Shown: positions 23,153-34,220, numbered from the stretch's first letter. The stretch: DNA of 64,000 bases from Gemmatimonadales bacterium (GCA_009838765.1 VXQX01000078.1:56289-120288), one strand, 5' to 3'. Notes: a model not told the origin generated them from the letters alone. Translations and numbers: made by a program.

Positions 23153-25249
23153 ATGACACACCGAATTGAAACCGAATTCCACGGACGGCCCCTGATCCTC
23201 GAGACGGGCAGGATGGCCCGGCAGGCCGATGGCGCCGTCTATGTGCAGTACGGGGAGACCGCAGTGCTCGTCACCGCCACGGCGGACCGCAAGCCGACGC
23301 ATCTTCCCTTTTTCCCCCTCACGGTCGAGTACCGCGAGAAGACCTACGCCGCCGGCAAGTTCCCCGGCGGGTTCATCAAGCGGGAAACGCGGCCCGGCGA
23401 GAAGGAGACCATCTCCGCGCGGCAGATCGACCGGCCCCTCCGGCCGCTCTTCCCCGCGGACTATCGGAACGACACCCAGGTCGTCTGCTTCATCATCTCC
23501 GCGGACCAGGAGAACGACGCGGACGTCGTCGGCATGCTGGGGGCATCGACGGCCCTCCTCCTGTCCCCGATCCCATGGAACGGGCCCATCGCCGGCGTGC
23601 GGGTCGCCCGTCGCGAAGGCGAGTGGCTCGTGAACCCGACCTTCGATGACCTCGAACTGTGCGACATGGAGATCGTCGTCGCCGGTTCCGAGGACTCGAT
23701 CGTGATGGTCGAGGGCGCGTGCCTGGAGGCCACCGAGGATGAATTCCTCGAGGCGATGCAGGTCGGACAGAAGGCCATCGCCGATCTGATCGGGCTCCAG
23801 CGCGAGTTGGTCCGGCAGGCCGGCGCCCCGGAGACCTTCGAGTATGAGCCCGTCGGACCCGACGCGGAGGTCGTGGAGACGGTCACGGCGCTGGCGGCCG
23901 GCAAGGTGGGCGAAGCGTTGAGGATCGCGGACAAGGAGGAGCGCGGACGAGCCTTGTCCGCCTTGCGCGAGGATCTCGCCGTCCGGCTCGAACCCGACCA
24001 CCCGGACTGCTCGAGAGATGTCGGCGCCGCTCTGCGAAAGCTGGAAAAGGAGACGATGCGCCGGCGCATTCTCGAGGACGGGGAGCGCATCGATGGTCGC
24101 GGCATGAACGACGTCCGCGACATCGCGTGCGAGGTCGGCCTTCTGCCGCGAACGCACGGTTCGGCGCTCTTCACCCGGGGGCAGACGCAGGCGCTCGCGG
24201 TGACGACGCTCGGGACGGTGCGCGACGAGCAGCGAATCGACTCCGTCGATGTGCGCGAGGAAACCTCGAAGTCCTTCATGCTCCACTACAACTTCCCCGG
24301 CTTTTCGACGGGCGAAGTGCGGATGTTTCGGGGCACGAGCCGCCGCGAGACGGGACACGGAATGCTGGCCGAGCGGGCGCTTCAGGCGCTCCTCCCGGCG
24401 TACGAGGACTTCCCCTACACGATCCGCGTCGTCTCAGATATCCTGGAATCGAACGGGTCGAGTTCGATGGCCTCCGTATGCGGCGGATCGCTCTCCCTGA
24501 TGGATGCCGGGGTGCCGATGCGGGCCCCGTGCGCGGGGATCGCGATGGGGCTCATCAAGGAGGGCGACCAGGTCGAAATCCTCACCGACATTCTCGGCGT
24601 GGAAGACGCCCTCGGCGACATGGACTTCAAGGTCGCCGGGACCGAGCGCGGGATCACGGCCGTCCAGATGGACATCAAGGCAGACGGACTCTCCGTCGAC
24701 ACGTTGCGGGAGGCCCTGGCCCGGGCGCGCGATGCCCGGCTGCGGATCCTCGCGGCGATGAATGAGACGCTCGAAGCGGCCCGCGAGGAGATGTCGCCGC
24801 ACGCGCCGCGGATCGTCACGCTGCAGATCAACCCCCAGAAGATCGGCGAGGTCATCGGGCCGAAGGGGAAGACGATCCGGATGATCCAGGAGGAGACGGG
24901 CACCGAGGTCAACATCGACGACTCGGGTACGGTCACCATCGCGGCGCCCTCGGGCGCGGGGGCGCAGCATGCGCGCGAGATGGTGGAGGGCATCGTCCAG
25001 GAGCCGGAGGTGGGGCGGATCTACCGCGGCGTCGTAAAGAACACGACGGATTTCGGCGCGTTCGTCGAGATCATTCCCGGCGTCGAAGGCCTGTGCCACA
25101 TCTCGGAACTGGAGGAAGGCCGCACCGCCAGGACGGAAGACGTGGTGAGCCCGGGCGACGAGGTGAAGGTGAAGCTGCTCGCCGTGGACGACCGCGGCCG
25201 TCTCAAGCTCTCCCGGCGCGCGGCGCTCGTCCCCGCCGAAGAGGCCTGA
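23153..25249 (+). CDS. pnp: Polyribonucleotide nucleotidyltransferase (PNPase)
   Basis: 698-residue phosphorolytic 3'-5' exoribonuclease and degradosome component. Two RNase PH domains (about 10-215 and 310-540, the second with [17 protein letters not shown] and [28 protein letters not shown] in parts), an alpha-helical linker between them, then KH ([20 protein letters not shown]) and S1 ([20 protein letters not shown]). Asp and Lys/His residues of the active second core are intact. ATG at 23153 follows a purine-rich stretch (GAAGAAAGAAGAG). Confidence 0.97.
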   Translation: MTHRIETEFHGRPLILETGRMARQADGAVYVQYGETAVLVTATADRKPTHLPFFPLTVEYREKTYAAGKFPGGFIKRETRPGEKETISARQIDRPLRPLFPADYRNDTQVVCFIISADQENDADVVGMLGASTALLLSPIPWNGPIAGVRVARREGEWLVNPTFDDLELCDMEIVVAGSEDSIVMVEGACLEATEDEFLEAMQVGQKAIADLIGLQRELVRQAGAPETFEYEPVGPDAEVVETVTALAAGKVGEALRIADKEERGRALSALREDLAVRLEPDHPDCSRDVGAALRKLEKETMRRRILEDGERIDGRGMNDVRDIACEVGLLPRTHGSALFTRGQTQALAVTTLGTVRDEQRIDSVDVREETSKSFMLHYNFPGFSTGEVRMFRGTSRRETGHGMLAERALQALLPAYEDFPYTIRVVSDILESNGSSSMASVCGGSLSLMDAGVPMRAPCAGIAMGLIKEGDQVEILTDILGVEDALGDMDFKVAGTERGITAVQMDIKADGLSVDTLREALARARDARLRILAAMNETLEAAREEMSPHAPRIVTLQINPQKIGEVIGPKGKTIRMIQEETGTEVNIDDSGTVTIAAPSGAGAQHAREMVEGIVQEPEVGRIYRGVVKNTTDFGAFVEIIPGVEGLCHISELEEGRTARTEDVVSPGDEVKVKLLAVDDRGRLKLSRRAALVPAEEA

Positions 25250-25311
25250 TCGCGCCGCCTCCCGGCCCGCCTGCGCGCGGGCCGGCCCGAGATCTGCGGC
25301 CGGCGGTCGGA

Positions 25312-26586
25312 ATGACAGGCCGGCTCGACCGGGAGGTGTACCGCACCTGCCTCCCGGATGGCCCCATCGTACTCAGCGAGCACATGGATTCAGTGCGCTC
25401 CGTCGCCATCGGCCTCTGGGTGCGGCAGGGCCGCGTTCATGAGGATGCCGGGCACGGCGGCGTGTCCCACCTGCTCGAGCACATGGTGTTCAAGGGGACG
25501 CACCGGCGCTCCGCGCGCGATCTCGCCTGGGAGCTGGAGCGGCTCGGCGGCGCGCTCGACGCGTATACGACGCACGAGTTCACCGCCTTCCAGGCGCGCG
25601 TACCGGCGGGGGCGCTCGGTGTTGCGCTCGACGTGCTGTGCGACCTCGCCTTCTTCCCACGGCTCTCCGGACAGGATCTGGACGTGGAACGCGAGGTGGT
25701 TCTGGAAGAGATCGCGGCTGCGGCGGAGGTCCCTGAGGACATTGCTTTCGAAGAACACGCGCGCGCTCTCTACGGCGGGCATCCGTACGGCGAACCGATC
25801 CTCGGCACCCGCGAGTCGGTGCGGACGCTTACCGTGTCCGCGCTGGCGGAGGTGCACGATCGCGCGTACCGGCCGGGGAACGTGGTCGTGACGGCGGCGG
25901 GCGCGGTGGAGCACGAGGACCTCGTGGAGGGGCTGGCGCGCTGGCTCCCCCGCCGAGCCGCCGCTCCCGCCCCCGCGGACCCGCCGGCGCCCGTCGCCGA
26001 GTCGGGCTTCCGGCGCATGCGACGCGAAGGCGGCCGGCAGACGCACATCGTGCTGGGAGGCCTCTCCGTCCCGTACCGCGATCCCCTTCGCTATGCCCTC
26101 CATGTCGCGGCGACCGCTCTCGGAGGCGGAATGAGTTCGCGGCTCTTCCAGAGAATCCGCGAAACGCGCGGTCTCGCGTACGCTGTCTACAGCTTCCACG
26201 GGTTTCATGCCCAAGCGGGCCATGTCGGCGCCTACGTCGGGACCCGGCCCGAAACCGCGGAGGAGGCCCGCAAGGCGGTGGAGGGAGAACTCGCCCTTCT
26301 GGCGCGGGAGGGATTGACGCGCGAGGAGCTGGACGACACCCGCAGCCAGCTGAAGGGGCAGTTTCTCATCTCGCTCGAATCGCCCGCGAGCCGCATGAAC
26401 CGGCTTGCCGGCGTTGCCCTGTACGGCCACGCGTATCGCACCCTGGACGAGGTGGCGGCGAGAATCGACGCGGTCGACCGTGCGCAGTGTCTCGAAGCCG
26501 CCGCATACTTCGCACCCGAACGGCTGGCGACCCTGGAGCTGGCGCCGGGCAACGCGCCGGAGCGCACCGTAAGGAATGCGACCTGA
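25312..26586 (+). CDS. M16 family zinc peptidase
   Basis: 424-residue insulinase-type peptidase. The inverted zinc motif HLLEH (in [15 protein letters not shown]) has the two His ligands and the catalytic Glu; the third ligand is the Glu about 76 residues on ([24 protein letters not shown] region). The C-terminal inactive M16 domain has the R/Y pair region [24 protein letters not shown]. No signal peptide is seen, so it is probably cytosolic. Placement after pnp matches Firmicutes and Actinobacteria. ATG at 25312, 62 bases after pnp. Confidence 0.92.
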   Translation: MTGRLDREVYRTCLPDGPIVLSEHMDSVRSVAIGLWVRQGRVHEDAGHGGVSHLLEHMVFKGTHRRSARDLAWELERLGGALDAYTTHEFTAFQARVPAGALGVALDVLCDLAFFPRLSGQDLDVEREVVLEEIAAAAEVPEDIAFEEHARALYGGHPYGEPILGTRESVRTLTVSALAEVHDRAYRPGNVVVTAAGAVEHEDLVEGLARWLPRRAAAPAPADPPAPVAESGFRRMRREGGRQTHIVLGGLSVPYRDPLRYALHVAATALGGGMSSRLFQRIRETRGLAYAVYSFHGFHAQAGHVGAYVGTRPETAEEARKAVEGELALLAREGLTREELDDTRSQLKGQFLISLESPASRMNRLAGVALYGHAYRTLDEVAARIDAVDRAQCLEAAAYFAPERLATLELAPGNAPERTVRNAT

Positions 26587-26611
26587 ACGTCCCCCCCCGG
26601 GAGGGAACGAA

Positions 26612-27727
26612 ATGATCGTTGGCGTACCGAAAGAGATAAAGGCGGACGAAAGTCGAGTGGCCCTGGTTCCGGCCGGCGCGACCGCGCTCGTCGCGGCCGG
26701 ACACACCGTGTGCGTCGAACGCAACGCGGGCCTGCGCAGCGGCTTTCCCGACGACATGTACGTCGCTGCAGGGGCGGAAGTGCTGGATTCGGCGGACCGG
26801 GTATGGGACCGGGCCGAACTCATCGTCAAGGTGAAGGAGCCCGTCGAATCCGAATACGCCCGGATGCGCGCCGATCAGGTCATCTTCACGTACTTCCACT
26901 TCGCGGCCGACCAACGCCTGACGCGCCGTACGCTGGAGAGCGGGTGCGTCGCGATCGCCTACGAGACGGTTCAGCTTCCGACGGGCGAACTCCCCCTCCT
27001 CACGCCGATGTCCGAGGTGGCGGGGCGGATGGCGATCCAGCAGGCGGCCAGGAACCTGGAGCGCATCGCGGGCGGGTACGGGATACTGCTCGGCGGCGTG
27101 CCGGGGGTGCTCCCGGCGGAGGTCGTCATCCTCGGGGGAGGGGTCGTCGGCGCCAACGCGGCGACGATCGCGGCGGGGTTCGGCGCTCACGTGACGGTTC
27201 TCGACGTCAATCTCCCGCGTCTCCGGTACCTCGCCGAAGTCATGCCCGCCAACGTGGATACGCTCTACTCGAACCGACACTCGATCCTCGAGCAGATCGA
27301 ACGCGCGGATGTCGTGATCGGCGCCGTGCTCGTCCCGGGCGGGAAGGCCCCGAAGCTCGTGCGGCACGACGACCTGCGGCGGATGAAGGACGGTTCCGTG
27401 ATCGTCGACGTGGCGGTGGACCAGGGCGGCTGCGTGGAGTCCGCGCGCCCGACCACGCACAACGACCCCACCTACACCGTCCACGGGGTCATCCACTACT
27501 GTGTGGCGAACATGCCGGGGGCCGTCCCGCGGACCTCCACGCTGGCCCTGACGAACGCCACGTTCCCCTACGTCCTGCACCTGGCGAATCGGGGATGGAA
27601 AGTCGCGTGCGACGAGGATCCGGACCTCGCCCTGGGGGTCAACATCGCGGGAAGACGGGTCACCTACGAGGCCGTCGCGCAGGCGTTCGATCTCGACTAC
27701 ACGCCCCTCGAGGCGCTCTCCGCGTGA
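26612..27727 (+). CDS. ald: Alanine dehydrogenase
   Basis: 371-residue NAD-dependent enzyme interconverting alanine with pyruvate plus ammonia. The N-terminal signature [20 protein letters not shown] carries the substrate-binding Arg, [12 protein letters not shown] the Lys, and YFHFAAD the catalytic His. [26 protein letters not shown] is the second family signature, and [24 protein letters not shown] the NAD-binding loop. ATG at 26612 with GGGAGGGA before it. Alone between the M16 gene and mreB. Confidence 0.95.
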   Translation: MIVGVPKEIKADESRVALVPAGATALVAAGHTVCVERNAGLRSGFPDDMYVAAGAEVLDSADRVWDRAELIVKVKEPVESEYARMRADQVIFTYFHFAADQRLTRRTLESGCVAIAYETVQLPTGELPLLTPMSEVAGRMAIQQAARNLERIAGGYGILLGGVPGVLPAEVVILGGGVVGANAATIAAGFGAHVTVLDVNLPRLRYLAEVMPANVDTLYSNRHSILEQIERADVVIGAVLVPGGKAPKLVRHDDLRRMKDGSVIVDVAVDQGGCVESARPTTHNDPTYTVHGVIHYCVANMPGAVPRTSTLALTNATFPYVLHLANRGWKVACDEDPDLALGVNIAGRRVTYEAVAQAFDLDYTPLEALSA

Positions 27728-27909
27728 GTCCGGGCGGCCGGGAGCGAGCAGGCCCACGAGGCGACTTTCCTGTGTCCGAAGGTACGTTTACATTTCGGCG
27801 TCCTTCACCCGGAGTCGCAGTTTCCGGTACGATTCGCCGCCTTGGAGGTGTCCCACCCGTGTCCTTCGGCCCACCGATCCCGCGCCGGCCCGGAAAGGCG
27901 GCCTGCTAG

Positions 27910-28944
27910 ATGGGAAAGTGGTCGCTGCGGGGCAACTTCCTGCCGATCAGCAAGATCGGAGTGGATCTGGGGACCGCGAATACCCTCGTTCACGTCGAAG
28001 GCGAGGGCATCGTCCTCAACGAACCGTCCGTCGTCGCGGTCCGAAAGGAAACAGGCCGCATCGAAGGGATCGGCCTCGCCGCCAAGCGCATGCTCGGCCG
28101 CACGCCGAGCGGGATCGAAGCGGTCCGGCCGCTGAAGGACGGGGTGATCGCCGACGTGGACATCACCGAGATGATGATCCGCTACTTCCTCAAGGAAGTG
28201 ATGACCACGCGGCTCTTCAAGATCCGTCCCCTCGTCGTGGTCGGCGTGCCGTCCGGCATCACGGAACTCGAACGACGGGCCGTCCGGTCCAGCGCGCACG
28301 CCGCCGGCGCCAAGGAAGTCTACATGGTGGAGGAACCGATGGCCGCGGCCGTCGGCGTGGGACTGCCGGTGGAGACACCGACGGGCAACATGATCATCGA
28401 TGTCGGGGGCGGGACGAGCGAGATCGCGGTGATCGCGCTCTCCGGATCGGTCGCGGACACGTCGATCCGCGTCGGCGGCGACGAACTGGACTCCACGATC
28501 GTCGCATTTCTCCGCAAGAACTACAACCTCCTCATCGGCGAGCCGACGGCGGAAGCCGTCAAGATCCAGATCGGATCGGCCTATCCCACGGACGACGACA
28601 AGGAGATGCTGGTCAAGGGGCGGGATCTCGTCTCCGGCATTCCGAAGACCGTGCGGGTCCATTCGGCCGAGGTCCGCGAGTGCCTTCAGGAGCCGATCCA
28701 GCAGATCGTCGCCGCGGTGCGGAGGGCGCTCGAGATCACGCCGCCGGAACTTGCATCCGATATCGTGGACCGGGGCGTCGTCATGACGGGGGGCGGCGCC
28801 CTCGTGCGGGGGCTGGATACGCTGCTGGGCGAAGAAACGGGGCTCCCGATCCACGTCGATGCGGAACCGCTTACCTGCGTCGTTCGGGGCTGCGGGAAGA
28901 TCCTCGAGGAGTTCGGACGGTATCGTGGAGTCCTCACGAGTTGA
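27910..28944 (+). CDS. mreB: Rod shape-determining protein MreB
   Basis: 344-residue bacterial actin that guides the lateral wall synthesis machinery on the inner face of the membrane. The phosphate-1 loop GVDLGTANTLVHVEGEGI, phosphate-2 IIDVGGGTSEIAVIALSG and the adenosine loop VMTGGGALVRGLD are intact; VVVGVPSGITELERRAV and MVEEPMAAAVGVGLPV are MreB hallmarks. It heads the mreBCD-mrdA-rodA operon. The 182-base upstream gap should hold the promoter, but no clear -35/-10 pair is visible. Confidence 0.97.
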   Translation: MGKWSLRGNFLPISKIGVDLGTANTLVHVEGEGIVLNEPSVVAVRKETGRIEGIGLAAKRMLGRTPSGIEAVRPLKDGVIADVDITEMMIRYFLKEVMTTRLFKIRPLVVVGVPSGITELERRAVRSSAHAAGAKEVYMVEEPMAAAVGVGLPVETPTGNMIIDVGGGTSEIAVIALSGSVADTSIRVGGDELDSTIVAFLRKNYNLLIGEPTAEAVKIQIGSAYPTDDDKEMLVKGRDLVSGIPKTVRVHSAEVRECLQEPIQQIVAAVRRALEITPPELASDIVDRGVVMTGGGALVRGLDTLLGEETGLPIHVDAEPLTCVVRGCGKILEEFGRYRGVLTS

Positions 28945-28971
28945 CGTCGATCCCCTGCTGAATTGCCGCCC

Positions 28972-29865
28972 GTGAGTTATCAGGGCGTCCGGCCGCCGGG
29001 TCGCGGGCCGCTCGATGTCTTCGTCTTTTCCCTCGCCCTCATCCTCAGCGGCGTCGCCGCGGGTCTGCCCAGCCCGCAGCAGAGCCAGGTGGAATCCGCG
29101 ATCCGCGCCACCGCGCTCTATCCGTTCCTGCTGCTCCATCGCATCGCCGCCGAGCGGGGCCAGGTCGAGAGCCGCGTCGAGGGCCTGCTGGCGGAGCGCG
29201 ACTCCCTCACGGAACTCCTGCTGCGCTACCGAGACCGCCCCGCGCCGGTCGAGGACGCTTCGCCCTGGCGGGATCTCGCGGCGCTCCCCGCCGGTTCCGT
29301 CGCGCCGGCGGTCGTCTACCCGGGACGCCCGCGTGTCGGCAACCCCGACCTGTTCGTGTTGTCCGGACCCGATTTCCGGGATCGTGAGTTTCCTGTCGGT
29401 GTCTTCACCGGGATCGGGCTCGTCGGTGTCGTGAGAGCCCCGCACGGACGCGGGGGGCGGGGCGAATTCTGGAGCCATCCCGACTTTCGCGTCAGCGTGC
29501 TGGCCGAAGGGCAAGGCGTGTCGGGCTTCGTGCGGCCGCTGCGAGCCGACGGGGGACAGCCGGTGCTCCTCCTCGAGGGTGCGCCTTTCCAGGCGGACAT
29601 TCCGGTGGGGACGCTGCTGGTCACGACCGGGATCGCCGGCGTCTATCCGCCGGGCGTACCGGTGGGGCGCATCCGGGAACCCGACGAGCCGGAGGCGGGC
29701 TGGATGAAGCGTTACGTCGTCGAGCCCTCCGTGCGTCCGGAAGAGGTCAGGGATGTGTTCGTGTGGAACCGGCCGGCGTTGCCGGCAAACGTCGAGGCGG
29801 ACACGGTGTCCGCTCCGGTGGAACCGGAGCCCGTGCCGACGGACACGGCTTCAGCCCGTCGATGA
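28972..29865 (+). CDS. mreC: Rod shape-determining protein MreC
   Basis: 297-residue periplasmic scaffold of the elongasome. One N-terminal transmembrane helix (VFVFSLALILSGVAAGL, about 17-33) leads to a coiled-coil segment (HRIAAERGQVESRVEGLLAERDSLTELLLRY, in sections) and the beta-barrel domain with NPDLFVLSGPDFRDREFPVG and GTLLVTTGIAGVYPPGVPVG, the MreC end signature. GTG at 28972 gives the usual short cytosolic tail; the TTG at 28963 is the alternative. ATGA overlap with mreD. Confidence 0.9.
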   Translation: MSYQGVRPPGRGPLDVFVFSLALILSGVAAGLPSPQQSQVESAIRATALYPFLLLHRIAAERGQVESRVEGLLAERDSLTELLLRYRDRPAPVEDASPWRDLAALPAGSVAPAVVYPGRPRVGNPDLFVLSGPDFRDREFPVGVFTGIGLVGVVRAPHGRGGRGEFWSHPDFRVSVLAEGQGVSGFVRPLRADGGQPVLLLEGAPFQADIPVGTLLVTTGIAGVYPPGVPVGRIREPDEPEAGWMKRYVVEPSVRPEEVRDVFVWNRPALPANVEADTVSAPVEPEPVPTDTASARR

Positions 29866-30323
29866 GCCCAGCGGGAAAGTGGTTCGTCGCCGCCCTCCTG
29901 CTGGTCCTGCACTTCGCCCTGCATCCGCTCTGGAGCCGATGGCCGATCGCACCCGACCTCGTGGCCGCCGGTTTGATTCTGATCTCACTCGAGCTTCGCT
30001 GGGGACGGGCCGCCGGCTTCGGGTGCGTGATCGGCCTCATGGAGGCGTCGATCTCACTGGGACCGATGGGCCTCACGATGTTACTCTTTTCGCTGACGGG
30101 GGCGCTCGTCGGCTGGGTGCGACACCTGATCTATTCCGATTCGGATTATGCGACGCCGGTTTTCGTCTTTTTGGGGACGTGGCTGCTGCGGTTTGCGGTC
30201 ACGGTCGTCGTCGTCGGAGATTCGTCGGCGGGCGCCCTGCTCGCCCACGGCGCCGGATCCGCCGCGCTGACCACGGCGCTGTACTGGATTACGGCGAGGC
30301 TGGTTTCGGCCGTCACGAGGTGA
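29862..30323 (+). CDS. mreD: Rod shape-determining protein MreD
   Basis: 153-residue integral membrane protein of the elongasome. About five hydrophobic helices are seen, starting WFVAALLLVLHFAL and including APDLVAAGLILISLEL and LTMLLFSLTGALVGWVRHLIY. MreD is poorly conserved, so the call leans on position between mreC and mrdA and on topology. ATGA overlap with mreC; 10 bases before mrdA. Confidence 0.85.
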   Translation: MSPAGKWFVAALLLVLHFALHPLWSRWPIAPDLVAAGLILISLELRWGRAAGFGCVIGLMEASISLGPMGLTMLLFSLTGALVGWVRHLIYSDSDYATPVFVFLGTWLLRFAVTVVVVGDSSAGALLAHGAGSAALTTALYWITARLVSAVTR

Positions 30324-30333
30324 AGGGGAGGAT

Positions 30334-32172
30334 GTGAAGGGCGACAACGAACACCGCGCGATCCGGAAACAGCGAAGCCGCTGGGCGGCGGGCGCGATCT
30401 TCTTCTGCCTCTCGATCGTCGCCGCGGGTTTCATCAATCTCCAGATCTTCAGCACCGAGCTGTACACGCTCCTTTCGAGCGAGAACCGACTGCGGACGAT
30501 CACGGTCCCGGCCCCGCGCGGGACCATCTACGACCGGTCTGGGCGGGCCATCGCGGACAATGTGCCGGGGTACGACGTGTCGATGCTGCCCGGGCCGCGC
30601 GACTCCATCGCTTCCGAACTCAATCGCCTCGAGGACCGGCTGGATCTGTCGCCCGAGCGGCGCGCCGCGCTGTTGTCACGCAACCGGGAGCGTCCCGGCG
30701 AGGCTCTGGTCGTGCGCGAGAACGCCAACTTCGAGCAGGTCGCCTTCATCGAGGCGCGTCGACCCCGGTTTCGGCGCGTCGTCGTAGATCAGAGGCCGCA
30801 CCGGCGCTACCCGGCGGGGCCCGCCGTTGCGCACATGATGGGATACGTAGGGGAGATCAGCCCGGAAGAACTGACTCGACCCGAGTATGCGGGCTACGAA
30901 TCCGGCCAGTCGATCGGGAAGACGGGGCTGGAGCAGCAGTACGAGCACAGGCTGGCCGGCCGGAACGGGATCCGCTACGCGGAAGTGAACGCACTGGGTA
31001 CGATCGTTCGGGACCTCGGAGTGGCGCAGGCACAGGCCCCGGTGCCCGGAGAGGATCTGCACCTCGGCATCGATCTCGACCTGCAGGTGTACGCGGATTC
31101 CGTGTTTCCGGAAGAGATGCGGGGCGGCGTCGTGGCGCTGGATCCGGTCACCGGGGAGGTGCTTCTGCTCTACAGCCATCCCACGTTCGACCCCAACGCA
31201 TTCATCGGTGGCATACCCCTGGATCTGTGGGACTCTCTTCGCGAACACCCGGACCAGCCCCTGCTGAACCGGGTATCCAACGCTTCCTACCCCCCGGGAT
31301 CCACGTGGAAGCTCGTGATGTCCGCCATCGGGATGAAGATGGCCGACCTCACGATCGACACGTACCAGTCGGACACCTGTGGGGGCGGGCTCTGGTATCA
31401 CACCCGCTACTTCCGCTGCTGGCTGTCGAGGGGACACGGCCGCCTGAACCTTTCCGAAGCGATCAAGCACTCCTGCAACGTCTGGTTCTATCAGGCAGGG
31501 CAGCGGATCGGCCTCGACCCGCTCCTCGCGGGGGTCGGGGAGCTCGGCTTCGGGAGCGCGACGGGGATCGACCTCCCGTCCGAGCGGCCGGGTCTCTTCC
31601 CCGACACCAGGCAGTGGTACGACGAACGGTTCGGGCCCGGGGCGTGGACCGAAGCCGTCGTCTGGAACCTCTCCATCGGGCAGGGCGAGAACGCGCAGAC
31701 GTTGCTGGCGATGGCCCAGTTCTACGCGGCGCTGGCGACGGGGAGGGCGCCTGTCAAGCCTCACCTCGTGCGCGATGAGACGCTCGCGCAGCGGCGCGTG
31801 GACTGGACGTTCGACCTCCCGGACGCTCAGCGGCGCCAACTCGTCGACGCGCTGGCGCGTGTCGTCAACGAGCCGGGAGGCACCGCGTACAGCAGCCGGC
31901 TGGCCCGCTGGACGCTGGCCGGAAAGACCGGCACGGCCCAGAATCCGCACGGCGCGCCCCATTCCTGGTTCGTAGGGTTCGCGCCCGCGTACGACCCGCG
32001 CATCGTGATCGCGGCGATCGTGGAGCACGGGCATCCGGACGGGGCTCCGTCGCTTGCGGTGCCGCTCGCGTCCGGGATCGTGGACCGCCACCTCGAGACG
32101 CTCGGTCTGCCGCCGGAGGCAACGCCCGGCGTCCGTCCGATGGAAGCGGCTCCGGCCCCGGCGGGCGGATGA
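30334..32172 (+). CDS. mrdA: Penicillin-binding protein 2 (elongation transpeptidase)
   Basis: 612-residue class B PBP that cross-links peptidoglycan during elongation. N-terminal membrane anchor at about 18-38, dimerisation/pedestal domain beginning VPAPRGTIYDRSGRAIADN, and a transpeptidase domain with the active-site motif SxxK at Ser323-Thr-Trp-Lys326, SCN in the SxN position (KHSCNVWF) and KTG in LAGKTGTAQNPHGAPHSWFVG. GTG start with AGGGGAGG 3 bases before. Four-base ATGA overlap with rodA. Confidence 0.96.
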   Translation: MKGDNEHRAIRKQRSRWAAGAIFFCLSIVAAGFINLQIFSTELYTLLSSENRLRTITVPAPRGTIYDRSGRAIADNVPGYDVSMLPGPRDSIASELNRLEDRLDLSPERRAALLSRNRERPGEALVVRENANFEQVAFIEARRPRFRRVVVDQRPHRRYPAGPAVAHMMGYVGEISPEELTRPEYAGYESGQSIGKTGLEQQYEHRLAGRNGIRYAEVNALGTIVRDLGVAQAQAPVPGEDLHLGIDLDLQVYADSVFPEEMRGGVVALDPVTGEVLLLYSHPTFDPNAFIGGIPLDLWDSLREHPDQPLLNRVSNASYPPGSTWKLVMSAIGMKMADLTIDTYQSDTCGGGLWYHTRYFRCWLSRGHGRLNLSEAIKHSCNVWFYQAGQRIGLDPLLAGVGELGFGSATGIDLPSERPGLFPDTRQWYDERFGPGAWTEAVVWNLSIGQGENAQTLLAMAQFYAALATGRAPVKPHLVRDETLAQRRVDWTFDLPDAQRRQLVDALARVVNEPGGTAYSSRLARWTLAGKTGTAQNPHGAPHSWFVGFAPAYDPRIVIAAIVEHGHPDGAPSLAVPLASGIVDRHLETLGLPPEATPGVRPMEAAPAPAGG

Positions 32173-33383
32173 CCGACCGCCTGCGGATCCCGGGCATCGG
32201 AGATCCGGTGCTCCTCGCGCTGATCGTGTTCATGACCGGGCTCGGGATCGCGATGATCTACTCGGCCGGACAGGTCGACGTGCAGTCGCTGGCCACGGGG
32301 ATCTGGGTTCGCCAATTCTACTGGTTCGGCGTGGCGATGGTCGCGCTGGCCGTGACATCCCGCTTCTCGCTGCGTTTCCTCGAATGGCTTGCGCCGTGGG
32401 TTTACGGGGTCACGGTGCTCCTCCTCGTCCTCGTGTTCTTTGTCGGGACGGGCCCGAACGGGAGCTGGCTCGAACTCGGCCCGGGGCGACTCCAGCCGGC
32501 GGAAGTCGCGAAGCTGGGGACGATCCTCATGCTGGCGCGCGCGATGGGAGGCGCCCAGGGACCGTATGAGCGGCTGCTGGAGTTCTGGAAACCCGGCGTC
32601 ATCACCCTCATCCCGTTCGTCCTCGTGCTGCTGCAGCCGGACCTCGGGAGCGCCATGATCTTCGGGGCCCTCTTCCTTGCCGCGCTGTTCTGGAGCGGCG
32701 TCCCGTTGCCCAAGATCTTCCTGCTCGCGTCGCCGGGCCTCAGTCTCCTGCTCGGCTTCAACTGGATCGCATGGGGCCTGGGCTTCCTCGTCGTCGCGGC
32801 CTGCCTGTACGTGCACCGCCTCTTCATCCTCGAGGCGGTGGGCGTGCTCCTCGCGAACGTCTTCGCGGGCGCGCTCACGCTTCGCATATGGGATTCGCTC
32901 GCCGATTACCAGCGGAACCGGCTCCTCGTCTTCCTGGATCCGGAGATCGATCCCCTCGGCGCCGGCTGGCACCTCATCCAGTCGAAGGTCGCCATCGGCT
33001 CAGGCGGACTCATCGGAGCCGGCTTCGCCGCCGGCCCGCAGAAGCGGCTCGCCTTCCTCCCGGAGCAGCATACGGACTTCATCTTCTCGGTCGTCGGGGA
33101 GGAGTTCGGATTCATCGGCGTGATGCTCTTCCTGGTGCTCTTCGCCTTCCTCCTGTGGCGCGTGCTGCGGGTGGCATCCTCGATGGACGACGGGTTCGGA
33201 AGCCTGATCGCATTCTGCCTGTTCGCGGTTCTTCTGACCCACATCGTGGTGAACCTCGGGATGGCGGTCGGCATGATGCCGGTGACCGGACTCCCCTTGC
33301 CGCTCCTCAGCTACGGGGGGAGCTTCCTGCTCGTGCTCTACGCGGGATTCGGGATCGTACAGCGCGTGGCCTGGGAGGCCTGA
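32169..33383 (+). CDS. rodA: Rod shape-determining SEDS glycosyltransferase RodA
   Basis: 404-residue SEDS-family peptidoglycan polymerase that works with PBP2. About ten transmembrane helices; SEDS signatures include NGSWLELGPGRLQPAEVAKLG, LLQPDLGSAMIFGALF (with the functional Asp), AGWHLIQSKVAIGSGG and the C-terminal MMPVTGLPLPLLSYGGSFLL. ATGA overlap with mrdA confirms the pair; its TGA is immediately followed by the GTG of accD. Confidence 0.96.
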   Translation: MTDRLRIPGIGDPVLLALIVFMTGLGIAMIYSAGQVDVQSLATGIWVRQFYWFGVAMVALAVTSRFSLRFLEWLAPWVYGVTVLLLVLVFFVGTGPNGSWLELGPGRLQPAEVAKLGTILMLARAMGGAQGPYERLLEFWKPGVITLIPFVLVLLQPDLGSAMIFGALFLAALFWSGVPLPKIFLLASPGLSLLLGFNWIAWGLGFLVVAACLYVHRLFILEAVGVLLANVFAGALTLRIWDSLADYQRNRLLVFLDPEIDPLGAGWHLIQSKVAIGSGGLIGAGFAAGPQKRLAFLPEQHTDFIFSVVGEEFGFIGVMLFLVLFAFLLWRVLRVASSMDDGFGSLIAFCLFAVLLTHIVVNLGMAVGMMPVTGLPLPLLSYGGSFLLVLYAGFGIVQRVAWEA

Positions 33384-34220
33384 GTGTCCTGGTTCAGCAA
33401 ACCGAAGCGCAAGCTGGTTTCACAGAAGCGTGAGCTCCCGGGCGACGTGTGGGACCGGTGCGCCGGGTGCGGCGAGATCCTCTACAGCGGACGGCTCGAG
33501 GAGAACCTCCACGTCTGCCCGAGCTGCGGGCATCACTTTCGCATCACCGCGGAAACCTACGAGGCCATGCTGCTCGACGGCGGAAGCCTCGCAGAGCTCC
33601 ACGACGAGCACCTGCGATCCGCCGATCCGCTCGGCTTCGTCGATTCACGGAGCTATGCCGAGCGCATCGCGCAGGCGGAGCAGCGCGGCGGCGATCAGGA
33701 TGCGATCCGCACCGGGCGCGGCGAGATCGGCGGGAGGGAAGTCCACCTCGGGACGATGGACTTCCGTTTCATCGGGGGCTCGATGGGGTCGGTGGTGGGC
33801 GAGAAGATCCGCCGCCTCGCCGACCGCTCCCTGGAGCGGCGTGTGCCGCTCATCATCATCTCCGCTTCCGGCGGCGCGCGGATGCAGGAAGGAATCCTCT
33901 CGCTCATGCAGATGGGGAAGACGGCGGCGGCGCTCGAACAACTCGCGGGCGCGGGCATCCCCTACGTGAGCGTCCTCACGAACCCGACCACGGGGGGGGT
34001 GACGGCGTCGTACGCCATGCTGGGTGATGTGATTCTGGCGGAACCCGGCGCCCTGATCGGCTTTGCCGGCCCGCGCGTGATCAAGGAAACGATCCGGCAG
34101 GACCTTCCGGAGGGGTTCCAGACCGCGGAGTTCCTGGAGGAGCACGGGATGATCGACCGCATCGTTCCGCGTCCGGAGATGCGCGGCGCCCTCGCGAGCC
34201 TCCTGGACCACATGTGCTGA
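33384..34220 (+). CDS. accD: Acetyl-CoA carboxylase carboxyltransferase subunit beta
   Basis: 278-residue subunit that, with AccA, moves the carboxyl group from biotin to acetyl-CoA for fatty acid synthesis. The N-terminal four-cysteine zinc ribbon reads CAGCGEILYSGRLEENLHVC then CGHHFRI, as in bacterial AccD. The crotonase-like core has ISASGGARMQEGILSLMQMGKT and TTGGVTASYAMLGDVILAEPGALIGFAGPRVI, in sections. GTG start abuts the rodA stop with no gap; its last bases overlap folC by 7. accA is not in the window. Confidence 0.95.
   Translation: MSWFSKPKRKLVSQKRELPGDVWDRCAGCGEILYSGRLEENLHVCPSCGHHFRITAETYEAMLLDGGSLAELHDEHLRSADPLGFVDSRSYAERIAQAEQRGGDQDAIRTGRGEIGGREVHLGTMDFRFIGGSMGSVVGEKIRRLADRSLERRVPLIIISASGGARMQEGILSLMQMGKTAAALEQLAGAGIPYVSVLTNPTTGGVTASYAMLGDVILAEPGALIGFAGPRVIKETIRQDLPEGFQTAEFLEEHGMIDRIVPRPEMRGALASLLDHMC

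Noticed and set aside
27770..27800. Promoter for mreB (TTTCCT-N17-TACATT)
   Set aside because: Only three and four matches to consensus; too weak to separate from background.
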